NCBI GenBank assembly: GCA_903927775.1 | Contig: CAIYOE010000182.1 | Coordinates: 1-5,179 of the forward strand | Origin: an uncultured Micrococcales bacterium | GTDB taxonomy: Bacteria > Actinomycetota > Actinomycetes > Actinomycetales > Microbacteriaceae | Length of the DNA: 5,179 bases | Direction of reading: 5' to 3' | Part shown: piece after piece, positions 1 through 5,179 of the stretch | Position numbering within the stretch: position 1 is the stretch's first letter | Layout of the letters: the number at the start of each line of letters is the position of its first letter | The notes under the pieces: model-generated | What the model was told of the DNA's origin: nothing | What the model saw: the letters and a program-made list of their open reading frames with translations, nothing else | Databases searched by the model: none | Made by a program: the position numbers and the translations under genes

Positions 1-406
1 AGAGACCCTAAACCTCACCAGCCTCGACGGCATCAAGGTCGGCGACCCAGTTAACCTAGAGCGCGCCATGACCGCGGCGACTCGCTTTGGTGGACACGTG
101 GTGCAGGGGCACGTAGATGGTGTGGGCAAAGTAATCAGCCGTGAACCAAGCGAGAACTGGGAATGGGTTCGCGTTCAGATCCCAGCCGAATTAATGAAAT
201 ACGTGGTGCTCAAGGGCAGCATTACCATCGATGGAATTTCGCTAACTGTAAACGAGGTCGGCGACGACTTTGTGGGTCTGAGCCTGATTCCAGAAACCTT
301 GCGCCTAACCACGTTGGGATACAAGAAACCTGGCGACAAGGTCAACATCGAAGCCGACGTAATGGCTAAGCACATCGAGCGTTTGCTCGAGGCAAGAGGT
401 ATCTAA
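1..406 (+). CDS. ribE: Riboflavin synthase alpha chain, 5' end cut by window edge
   Basis: This is the C-terminal two thirds of riboflavin synthase, the cytoplasmic enzyme that dismutates two 6,7-dimethyl-8-ribityllumazine molecules into riboflavin and a pyrimidine that is recycled. The frame is open from base 2, giving 134 visible residues; the family is about 200 long, so roughly 65-70 residues are missing. The ATG at 68 is internal, because the 22 codons before it already read as family sequence (a Val-Asn-Leu-Glu-Arg-Ala motif at visible residues 17-22). The second lumazine-binding barrel follows: GGHVVQGHVDG at 30-40, GSITIDGISLTVNEV at 72-86, and a VNIEAD segment at 114-119 leading into the C-terminal helix used for trimer contact in the family. 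It ends in TAA, whose last A is the first base of the ribBA start codon, so the two genes are translationally coupled. Identification is secure; the start lies outside the window. Confidence 0.96.
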   Translation, partial: ETLNLTSLDGIKVGDPVNLERAMTAATRFGGHVVQGHVDGVGKVISREPSENWEWVRVQIPAELMKYVVLKGSITIDGISLTVNEVGDDFVGLSLIPETLRLTTLGYKKPGDKVNIEADVMAKHIERLLEARGI

Positions 407-1641
407 TGAATCTTTCAACAATCGAACATGCTCTAGCCGAGCTAAGAGCGGGCAAGCCGATCCTGGTAGCAGACGCAGCCGACCGCGAAAACGAGGGTGA
501 CGCAATCATGGCGGCCGAGTTTGCTACGGCAGAATGGTTGGCCTGGATGGTTCGCAACACCAGCGGTTACCTTTGCGCTCCCCTAACTAACTCGTTGGCC
601 AACAAGTTGGAACTGCCACTCATGGTTCCTACCAACCAAGACAAACTTTTGACTCAGTACACCGTGTCGGTAGACGCCTCCGAAGGCATTACAACCGGCA
701 TCAGTGCTGCAGACAGAGCCACAACGCTTCGAGCTTTGGCTAACCCAAACGCTGTCCCGAGCGACTTGATTCGACCCGGGCACATAATTCCACTGCGCGC
801 CAAAGAAGGCGGAGTAATGGAACGATCAGGTCACACCGAAGCAACGGTTGACCTACTAAAACTGGCTGGGCTCAACCCAGTGGGGGTCATCGGTGAAATG
901 GTTTCTGCCGATGGAACTATGACCAGACTGACAGAGTTATTGGAAATTGGCGAACGAGAGGGACTTGCCGTGATCACCATTGAGCAACTCAAGCAGCACT
1001 TAAACGAATCGAACACCCCGCTAGAAATGGGCTCCGAGGACCGCGTGACCTTCGCGGCGGAGGCAAATGTACCAACTACCCACGGCATGATGCGCTTGCG
1101 CGGCTACTTTGACCGCGCCACCGCGGCCGATCACGTGGCCATTGTCTCTGGAAACCCAACCGGAGAGAACGTGCTGGTTCGCTTGCATAGCGAATGCATC
1201 ACCGGTGAAGCCTTTGGCTCGCTCAAATGCGAGTGCGGTCCGCAGCTGGACTATGCGATGGACCAGATCAACGCCAACCCGACGGGCGGCGTGGTTATTT
1301 ACCTTCGCGGGCAAGAGGGTCGTGGCATTGGCCTATTGAACAAGCTCAAGGCATATGCTCTTCAGGAGCAGGGACTAGATACCGTCGACGCCAACCTGGC
1401 ACTGGGCCTACCGAGCGAGAACCGCGAGTACGGTGCGGCTGTTGCCATGCTTCGCGACATCGGTGTGACCAGCGTTCGCCTGATGACCAACAATCCGGCC
1501 AAGGCAGATTTCTTGGTCAAGGCCGGAATCCCAGTTACCGAGTTTGTGCCAGTAATCGTAGGCCAGGCTGCCGAAAACACCGGCTACCTTCAGACTAAGC
1601 GTGACCGCATGGGCCACCAGATCCCCCAGGAGAACAAGTAA
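406..1641 (+). CDS. ribBA: Bifunctional 3,4-dihydroxy-2-butanone 4-phosphate synthase / GTP cyclohydrolase II
   Basis: This 411-residue fusion catalyses the first step of both riboflavin branches: ribulose 5-phosphate to DHBP plus formate, and GTP to diaminopyrimidinone phosphate plus formate. The N-terminal DHBP synthase domain (about 1-200) shows DRENEGD at 26-32 (Mg2+/substrate acidic loop), C57, TGISAADRATT at 97-107, RPGH at 123-126, the GHTEA motif with catalytic H143, and E164. The C-terminal GTP cyclohydrolase II domain (about 212-407) has the zinc ligands C264, C275 and C277, QEGRGIGL at 303-310, Y317 and R340 in the active-site positions, and TNNPAK at 361-366. Both domains therefore look catalytically complete. 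One oddity is G163 where many homologues have Cys before the catalytic Glu. The start ATG overlaps the ribE stop by one base, with AGAGG at 395-399 as Shine-Dalgarno. Its length matches actinobacterial RibBA. Only the species assignment is uncertain. Confidence 0.98.
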   Translation: MNLSTIEHALAELRAGKPILVADAADRENEGDAIMAAEFATAEWLAWMVRNTSGYLCAPLTNSLANKLELPLMVPTNQDKLLTQYTVSVDASEGITTGISAADRATTLRALANPNAVPSDLIRPGHIIPLRAKEGGVMERSGHTEATVDLLKLAGLNPVGVIGEMVSADGTMTRLTELLEIGEREGLAVITIEQLKQHLNESNTPLEMGSEDRVTFAAEANVPTTHGMMRLRGYFDRATAADHVAIVSGNPTGENVLVRLHSECITGEAFGSLKCECGPQLDYAMDQINANPTGGVVIYLRGQEGRGIGLLNKLKAYALQEQGLDTVDANLALGLPSENREYGAAVAMLRDIGVTSVRLMTNNPAKADFLVKAGIPVTEFVPVIVGQAAENTGYLQTKRDRMGHQIPQENK

Positions 1642-2102
1642 TGAGCGGTGCTGGAGCCCCGAAACTTAACATCGATGCCAGTGGGCTTGCAGTCACCATT
1701 GTGGTCACCAGTTGGCACCCTGAAATCACCGATGGCCTGCTTGCCGGTGCCGAACGCGCGCTTAAGGCGGCGGGAAACGACGTTTACACCGTTGTGCGAG
1801 TTCCTGGCGCGTTCGAACTGCCCCTGGCAGCGCAGTGGGCGGCCGAAGACGGAGCCGAAGCAATCATTGCCCTCGGCGTTGTGATTCGAGGCGAAACCCC
1901 ACACTTTGATTATGTCTGCCAGGCAGCCACCGAGGGCTTGAACCGAATTCAGCTCGACAGCGGAGTGCCGGTCGGATTCGGGCTACTTACCGTGGACACC
2001 GAGCAGCAGGCGCTTGACCGCGCAGGTTTGGCAAATTCAAAGGAAGACAAGGGTGCCGAGGCCGTTGAGGCAGCGGTTCAAATGGCTAGACTCAGGTACT
2101 AG
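1641..2102 (+). CDS. ribH: 6,7-dimethyl-8-ribityllumazine synthase (riboflavin synthase beta chain)
   Basis: Lumazine synthase condenses DHBP with 5-amino-6-ribitylamino-uracil to give the lumazine substrate of RibE; the family forms pentamers or 60-mer capsids in the cytoplasm. The protein has 153 residues, normal for the family. Visible hallmarks are TSWH at 23-26 (the Trp that stacks on the pyrimidine, as in mycobacterial RibH, where other phyla often have Phe-Asn), PGAFELP at 55-61, GVVIRGETPHFDYV at 79-92 with catalytic H88, and the phosphate-site R127 followed by an EDKGAEA motif at 135-141. The start is ATG at 1641, overlapping the ribBA TAA by one base, preceded by AGGAG at 1628-1632 with an 8-base gap. 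A small inverted repeat begins at the TAG stop. All expected active-site residues are present. Confidence 0.97.
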   Translation: MSGAGAPKLNIDASGLAVTIVVTSWHPEITDGLLAGAERALKAAGNDVYTVVRVPGAFELPLAAQWAAEDGAEAIIALGVVIRGETPHFDYVCQAATEGLNRIQLDSGVPVGFGLLTVDTEQQALDRAGLANSKEDKGAEAVEAAVQMARLRY

Positions 2103-2135
2103 AGGTAAAACCTCAAAGATTACCTAGGAGACACA

Positions 2136-2531
2136 ATGACTACTTTGGAACTCGCAACCCGCATCGTTGTGGTTTTGCACCTTATCGGTTTGGCTAGCCT
2201 TCTTGGCGGATTCCTAACCCAAATGAAAGACCTCAAGAACGGCGGCAAGATCGTGCCTGCCATGCTGCACGGTTCCTGGTTGCTGCTGGTTACCGGTTTT
2301 GCGTTGGTGGGCATGGTTGGCGCCAGCGGAACAGAGCATGTTGACAATGTTTTGCTCGCGGTCAAGAGCATTGTGATCACCGCAATCTTCTTCTTGGCTT
2401 ACGGATACAACAAGAAAGACCTAACCACCAAGAAGTGGGTTGTGCCTATGATCGGCCTGCTAGCAATCGTGAACACCTGCGTTGCAGTAATCGGTGGCAT
2501 CGTTCAGAGCGGTGCAGCCGCCGGCATGTAA
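2136..2531 (+). CDS. Small four-helix membrane protein of unknown function
   Basis: I do not recognise a named family with certainty. The 131-residue product is very hydrophobic, with four probable membrane helices at about 6-27, 43-63, 71-91 and 102-124. A charged loop (MKDLKNGGK) lies between helices 1 and 2, and another (YNKKDLTTKK) between 3 and 4. There is no cleavable signal peptide. H15 sits in helix 1 (LHLIGLASLLGG), H45 at the start of helix 2 (LHGSW...TG), and K77 opens helix 3. That layout resembles small four-helix proteins of the CopD/HemJ/DUF2269 kind, in which the histidines can bind heme or metal; this is inference only. The start ATG has AGGAGA at 2126-2131, four bases upstream. 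It follows ribH by 33 bp with no clear terminator between, so it is probably the last gene of the riboflavin operon, and the strong stem-loop follows its stop. A role in flavin metabolism is not shown by the sequence. Confidence 0.85.
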   Translation: MTTLELATRIVVVLHLIGLASLLGGFLTQMKDLKNGGKIVPAMLHGSWLLLVTGFALVGMVGASGTEHVDNVLLAVKSIVITAIFFLAYGYNKKDLTTKKWVVPMIGLLAIVNTCVAVIGGIVQSGAAAGM

Positions 2532-2536
2532 TTTTC

Positions 2537-2552
2537 GCAATAAAGCAATAAA
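2537..2552. repeat. Tandem 8-bp direct repeat (GCAATAAA x2)
   Basis: Two perfect adjacent copies of GCAATAAA, at 2537-2544 and 2545-2552. The second copy runs into the left arm of the terminator stem. Read on the minus strand, the pair gives two successive TTTATTGC units just past the hairpin and so extends the T-rich tract for transcription arriving from the exporter operon. It may be a simple slippage duplication. Confidence 0.75.
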
Positions 2553-2586
2553 GAAGCCCTCGCCGATTGGCGGGGGCTTCTTTATT
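2547..2586. terminator. Bidirectional intrinsic terminator between convergent operons
   Basis: An 18-bp stem with arms at 2547-2564 and 2569-2586 closes a GATT loop. The inner nine pairs are GC-rich (GCCCTCGCC with GGCGGGGGC) and the outer part is an A-rich arm against a T-rich arm, as expected of an intrinsic terminator working in both directions. The only imperfect pair is T2560 with G2573: a U-G wobble in the plus transcript but an A-C mismatch in the minus transcript. It lies 15 bases after the stop of the last riboflavin-operon gene and 35 bases beyond the stop of the last exporter gene, so it separates the two units. Nothing else of note was seen in the short gap up to 2621 apart from the 8-bp palindrome TACCGGTA at 2587-2594. 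Confidence 0.93.
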
Positions 2587-2621
2587 TACCGGTAGGCGCT
2601 GCGAGCCAACCCAGCAATCGA

Positions 2622-3464
2622 TTAGCGCATGAACAAAGCCGTAAGGCGCCTTGTTGTAAAGAACAGCCCAGCCGCAATCATGACCACAAAGTACAGCGCG
2701 TGCCCCGCCATTGCAAGGTTTAGGTTTCCTAACGTTAGTCCTCTAATCAACTCGACCGCCTGGTTCAGCGGTAAGGCTCGAATGATGATCTGAATCCACT
2801 CGGGGAAAACGCTGATCGGGTAGAACGTGCCACTGAACAGGAACATGGGCAACATAAAGAAGTTGATCCAGTCCATCTGATGGAAGTTCTTCATGAAGCT
2901 GGTCAGGCCCATTCCCACCGAGGCAAAGCCGAACGCGATCAGAGTCGCACCGGGAATCGCCAGCAAACCCCACCAGCTTGGAATCAAGCCCATCGGTGCC
3001 ACCACCAGCATGAAGCCGATCGAATAGGTCAATCCTCTAAGTAACGCCCAGCCGATTTCGCCCAAGGCTACGTCTAGCGATCCCAGGCTGGTTGCCAGCA
3101 TGGCTTGATAGATCTTGCCAAAATGCATCTTGAAGAACACGTTCCAGGTGCTGTCGTAAATAGCTCCGTTCATTGCACTGGTAGCAAGCAATGCCGGCAC
3201 AATGTACTGAGCGTAGGACACTGTGTGGCCGTTGCCATCGGTGACGCCACCAATCAACTTGCCGATTCCCAAGCCAAATGCCAGCAGGTAAAAAACCGGC
3301 TCCACAAAACCGCTGATAACTACTAACCAGTTACTGCTCTTGAACGCCAAGAAGTTGCGCTCGACCAACTGTGCTGCCCGGCCTGCGTAAACCGATGACC
3401 CGAACTTCCCGGAGCGTTTTTCGGCGATGCGCACTGCCATCGATGTCGCGATTGAAGTGATCAT
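2622..3464 (-). CDS. ABC-2 type exporter permease (second permease)
   Basis: This 280-residue integral membrane subunit belongs to an ABC exporter of the ABC-2/NodJ type. About six membrane helices are visible, near 46-70, 84-102, 135-158, 163-190, 198-219 and 250-271. Family landmarks are EPVFYLL at 55-61, VPALLATSAMNG at 89-100, and the LPMFLFSGTFYP stretch at 205-216 before helix 5 ends. The N-terminus (1-45) is basic and cytoplasmic by inference. The open frame runs on upstream to 3881, but that part reads antisense-like low-quality sequence overlapping the first permease. The ATG at 3464 is chosen because GGAGG lies 8 bases upstream, the ATGA overlap with the preceding stop couples the genes, and the length fits the family. 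It is last in the operon, followed by the shared terminator. It is a paralogue of the neighbouring permease, so the transporter is probably a heterodimer. The substrate is unknown. Confidence 0.92.
   Translation of the reverse strand: MITSIATSMAVRIAEKRSGKFGSSVYAGRAAQLVERNFLAFKSSNWLVVISGFVEPVFYLLAFGLGIGKLIGGVTDGNGHTVSYAQYIVPALLATSAMNGAIYDSTWNVFFKMHFGKIYQAMLATSLGSLDVALGEIGWALLRGLTYSIGFMLVVAPMGLIPSWWGLLAIPGATLIAFGFASVGMGLTSFMKNFHQMDWINFFMLPMFLFSGTFYPISVFPEWIQIIIRALPLNQAVELIRGLTLGNLNLAMAGHALYFVVMIAAGLFFTTRRLTALFMR
2830..2846 (-). repeat. 17-bp exact repeat, copy in second permease
   Basis: Plus-strand CCACTGAACAGGAACAT is identical to 3675-3691. It encodes the MFLFSG core of the ABC-2 permease motif (residues 207-212) with identical codons in both paralogues. 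Confidence 0.8.
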
Positions 3465-4294
3465 TCGGAAAGCCTCCGTTCGAATACCGGGTAGGTGAAG
3501 GCAAGGCCGCCCACGAACATGGCAATGAAATAAGCAAAGTGAACCACCATCAGCCACACCTCGGTCGGCTGGTGAATGGTTAGAACACGACCCACGTCGG
3601 TGGAATGCCAAAGCGGTGAAATCCACCCAATCCACTGAAGGTAGAAAGGCATTTGGCTCAGTGGGTAAAAGGTTCCACTGAACAGGAACATCGGAGTAAT
3701 GACGAACCGGCCAATGATCGCAAAGAATCCGTCGTCGTCTTTGATGTGCGCACTGATCGCCATCATCACGGCGGACCAACCGGCACCTGCTAACAGCGAT
3801 GAAAGGATCAGCGGAAAGAAACTGGCAAGTGGAATCGCCTGAAAGGCCAGCAGGATAAGTCCGTAAGTCAGGACTGTCCATACACCGCGGATGAACGCAG
3901 CGAGATAGATTCCATTCACGATTTGACGGTTGCTGACAACAGTTCCACCGATGGCATAGAAATACTTGCTCCAGGTGAAGCCCTCCAACACGGGGAAGGT
4001 GACTTCATCGGACATTCCTTGCATTGCCGCGCTCGCAAGCAAAGCAGGAGCAACAAACTGTAGGTAGGTTACTCCCCCGATTCCGTGGCCCCCGGTGCTT
4101 TGATCAACCAGTGCACCGATTCCAATACCCACGGAAACCAGGTACAAAACCGGGTTGCCAATTCCGAAAGCAATGATTGCATCCCACCACTTGGCCATAT
4201 TCTTTAGGCGGTATTCGGCAACCCGAAAGGTTCCCACGCGCATTGCGTGTCGAACATTCACCGCCTGTCCAGGAACAAACTTTAGGTCAGACAT
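3461..4294 (-). CDS. ABC-2 type exporter permease (first permease)
   Basis: A 277-residue membrane subunit of an ABC exporter, related to NodJ-type permeases. The short N-terminus (1-36) is followed by about six hydrophobic segments, near 37-61, 76-96, 129-152, 157-182, 190-213 and 247-268. It shares with the second permease the order of landmarks NPVLYLV (47-53), APALLASAAMQG (82-93) and TPMFLFSGTFYP (200-211), so the two are paralogues, though most of the sequence has diverged. A polar stretch (SAHIKDDDGF, 181-190) between helices 4 and 5 differs from the partner. The start ATG at 4294 overlaps the TAA of the ATPase gene by one base, with GGTGGA at 4298-4303 as a moderate ribosome site. Its TGA overlaps the next ATG by four bases (ATGA). 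Together with the ATPase it should form the membrane pore; whether the substrate is a drug, lipid, glycan or other compound cannot be told. Confidence 0.92.
   Translation of the reverse strand: MSDLKFVPGQAVNVRHAMRVGTFRVAEYRLKNMAKWWDAIIAFGIGNPVLYLVSVGIGIGALVDQSTGGHGIGGVTYLQFVAPALLASAAMQGMSDEVTFPVLEGFTWSKYFYAIGGTVVSNRQIVNGIYLAAFIRGVWTVLTYGLILLAFQAIPLASFFPLILSSLLAGAGWSAVMMAISAHIKDDDGFFAIIGRFVITPMFLFSGTFYPLSQMPFYLQWIGWISPLWHSTDVGRVLTIHQPTEVWLMVVHFAYFIAMFVGGLAFTYPVFERRLSE
3473..3477 (-). promoter_or_regulatory. Strong ribosome binding site (GGAGG) fixing the second permease start
   Basis: CCTCC on the plus strand reads GGAGG on the coding strand, with 8 bases between it and the ATG at 3464. It lies inside the last codons of the first permease and supports this internal start over the much longer open frame that reaches 3881. 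Confidence 0.85.
3675..3691 (-). repeat. 17-bp exact repeat, copy in first permease
   Basis: This is identical to 2830-2846, 845 bp away in the same orientation, and encodes residues 202-207 of the first permease. It reflects either recent common descent of the two genes at their most conserved motif, or gene conversion. Confidence 0.8.
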
Positions 4295-5179
4295 TAGTCC
4301 ACCAGGCTTCGGCCGGTCAGACGAAGGAAAACGTCTTCTAGGCTGCTGCGACGAACCAGAGAGGTGACTGGCTTCAGTCCCATGGCAACGATTTTTTCCA
4401 GGGCTTCCTCACCCTTTTCGGTGTAAACCAAAATACGGTCAGGCAATACTTCGATTCGGTCTGAAATTGCCGCCAGCTGCGGTGCAGTCGATTCGTTTCT
4501 GTCTGTTCCAAAGCGAACCTCCAATACCTCTTTACTGGAGTACTCCTTAATCAGGCTGGCCGGAGTGCCCTCGGCCATAATCTTGCCTTTGTCCATTACC
4601 ACTAGGCGATCGCAGAGTTGCTCCGCTTCATCCATGTAGTGAGTGGTGATAACTGTGGTCACACCGTTTTCCTTGAGTCGGAAAAGGCGGTCCCAAAGTA
4701 CGTGGCGAGCCTGAGGGTCAAGGCCAGTGGTTGGTTCGTCTAGCAGCAGAATCTCTGGTTCATTGATCAGGCCTCGGGCAATCGCAAGACGGCGCTGCAT
4801 ACCGCCAGACATTTCCTCGACCTTGGAATTACGCTTGTCCTCTAGCTGAGCAAAGGCAAGCATTTCCTCGACCTTGGGCTTGAGGAACTTTTTGCTAAGA
4901 CCAAAGTAACGCCCGTAAATGTAGAGGTTTTCCCAGGCCTTAAGTTCGCGGTCTAGCAAGTCCTTCTGAGGGACCACTCCCAGGTGAGCGCGAATTTCCG
5001 GACCCTTTAGGTTTGGGTCTTTACCAAGGATGGTGAGCTCGCCGTCGGTGCGCTTAGAAACCGCAGCGATCATTTTCATAGTGGTGGATTTGCCGGCGCC
5101 ATTAGGACCAAGTATGCCGAAGGACTCACCGCGACGAACTTCAAAGTCGATGCCGTCTACCGCGCGGAATTCGCCATAG
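4294..5179 (-). CDS. ABC exporter ATP-binding protein, 5' end cut by window edge
   Basis: The ATPase that drives the exporter formed with the two permeases, on the cytoplasmic face of the membrane. 294 residues are visible; the family is about 305-330, so only a short N-terminal tip is missing. The methionine encoded at 5077-5079 is not the start, because 33 codons upstream of it already contain the A-loop region (first visible residue Tyr1) and Walker A (GPNGAGKST, 24-32). Further motifs are Q-loop Q71, the signature MSGGM at 124-128 region (Met in place of the usual Leu of LSGG), Walker B ILLLDEP at 143-149 with E148, D-loop GLDP at 152-155 and switch H180. The C-terminal extension (about 215-294) ends in SSLEDVFLRLTGRSL, typical of NodI, DrrA and CcmA-like exporter ATPases. 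The local sequence (VVPQ, GRYFG, GLDPQARH) most resembles NodI-type proteins. It is the first visible gene of the exporter operon; the promoter lies outside the window. Confidence 0.95.
   Translation of the reverse strand, partial: YGEFRAVDGIDFEVRRGESFGILGPNGAGKSTTMKMIAAVSKRTDGELTILGKDPNLKGPEIRAHLGVVPQKDLLDRELKAWENLYIYGRYFGLSKKFLKPKVEEMLAFAQLEDKRNSKVEEMSGGMQRRLAIARGLINEPEILLLDEPTTGLDPQARHVLWDRLFRLKENGVTTVITTHYMDEAEQLCDRLVVMDKGKIMAEGTPASLIKEYSSKEVLEVRFGTDRNESTAPQLAAISDRIEVLPDRILVYTEKGEEALEKIVAMGLKPVTSLVRRSSLEDVFLRLTGRSLVD

Noticed and set aside
68..70. ATG at 68 as the ribE start
   Set aside because: The frame is open to the left edge and the preceding codons encode conserved riboflavin synthase sequence, so this Met is internal.
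831..1314. Open frames on the minus strand across ribBA (two of 85 and 97 codons)
   Set aside because: They lie wholly opposite a well-conserved enzyme gene, have no convincing ribosome sites and no recognisable protein features; they are shadows of ribBA.
1227..1598. 123-codon plus-strand open frame inside ribBA
   Set aside because: It is out of frame with the GTP cyclohydrolase II domain, Arg/Gly-rich, without a ribosome site; it is a shadow of the real frame.
2041..2135. Separate promoter for the small membrane protein gene
   Set aside because: I looked for -35/-10 pairs in the end of ribH and the gap; TTCAAA and TACTAG occur but with only 14 bases between them, too close to be convincing.
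3465..3881. Long N-terminal extension of the second permease (about 139 extra codons in frame)
   Set aside because: It overlaps the first permease in another frame, reads as Arg/His/Cys-rich non-membrane sequence unlike any permease, and a strong GGAGG site with ATGA coupling supports the start at 3464.
5077..5079. Methionine codon at 5077-5079 as the ATPase start
   Set aside because: Starting here would remove Walker A, which is encoded just upstream in the same frame.
1..5179. FMN riboswitch, CRISPR array, tRNA, insertion sequence or phage element
   Set aside because: No such structure was seen on either strand; an FMN riboswitch, if present, would be upstream of the first riboflavin gene and outside the window.

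Overview
The window looks like a stretch of a moderate-GC actinobacterial chromosome. The best guess is a small-genome freshwater or marine Microbacteriaceae of the Rhodoluna/Aquiluna type. This rests on the actinobacterial style of RibBA and RibH (a Ser-Trp-His motif in RibH, an Arg-Gly-Gln-Glu-Gly-Arg motif in RibBA), the near-even base composition and the compact, overlapping genes. The taxonomic assignment is inference, not something read directly from a marker gene.

The left half (1-2531, plus strand) is the 3' part of a riboflavin biosynthesis operon. It starts inside ribE (riboflavin synthase, N-terminus outside the window), continues with ribBA (fused DHBP synthase and GTP cyclohydrolase II) and ribH (lumazine synthase), and ends 33 bp later with a small four-helix membrane protein of unknown function. 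ribE/ribBA and ribBA/ribH are joined by one-base TAATG overlaps. RibBA opens both branches of the pathway from GTP and ribulose 5-phosphate, RibH joins the two products into lumazine, and RibE dismutates lumazine to riboflavin. The missing deaminase/reductase (RibD) and any FMN riboswitch would lie upstream, outside the window.

Between the two halves (2532-2621) sits a strong 18-bp stem-loop that should end transcription from both sides, with a tandem 8-bp repeat on its left flank.

The right half (2622-5179, minus strand) is an ABC exporter operon read right to left: an ATP-binding protein (N-terminal tip outside the window) and two related but distinct ABC-2 permeases. The three genes overlap (TAATG, then ATGA), so they are very likely made together as one exporter of the NodI/NodJ or drug/polysaccharide export type. 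The substrate cannot be told from the sequence. The two operons converge and there is no sign that they share a function.

I found no RNA gene, CRISPR array, insertion sequence or phage element. Most of the window is ordinary. The least explained item is the membrane protein at the end of the riboflavin operon.
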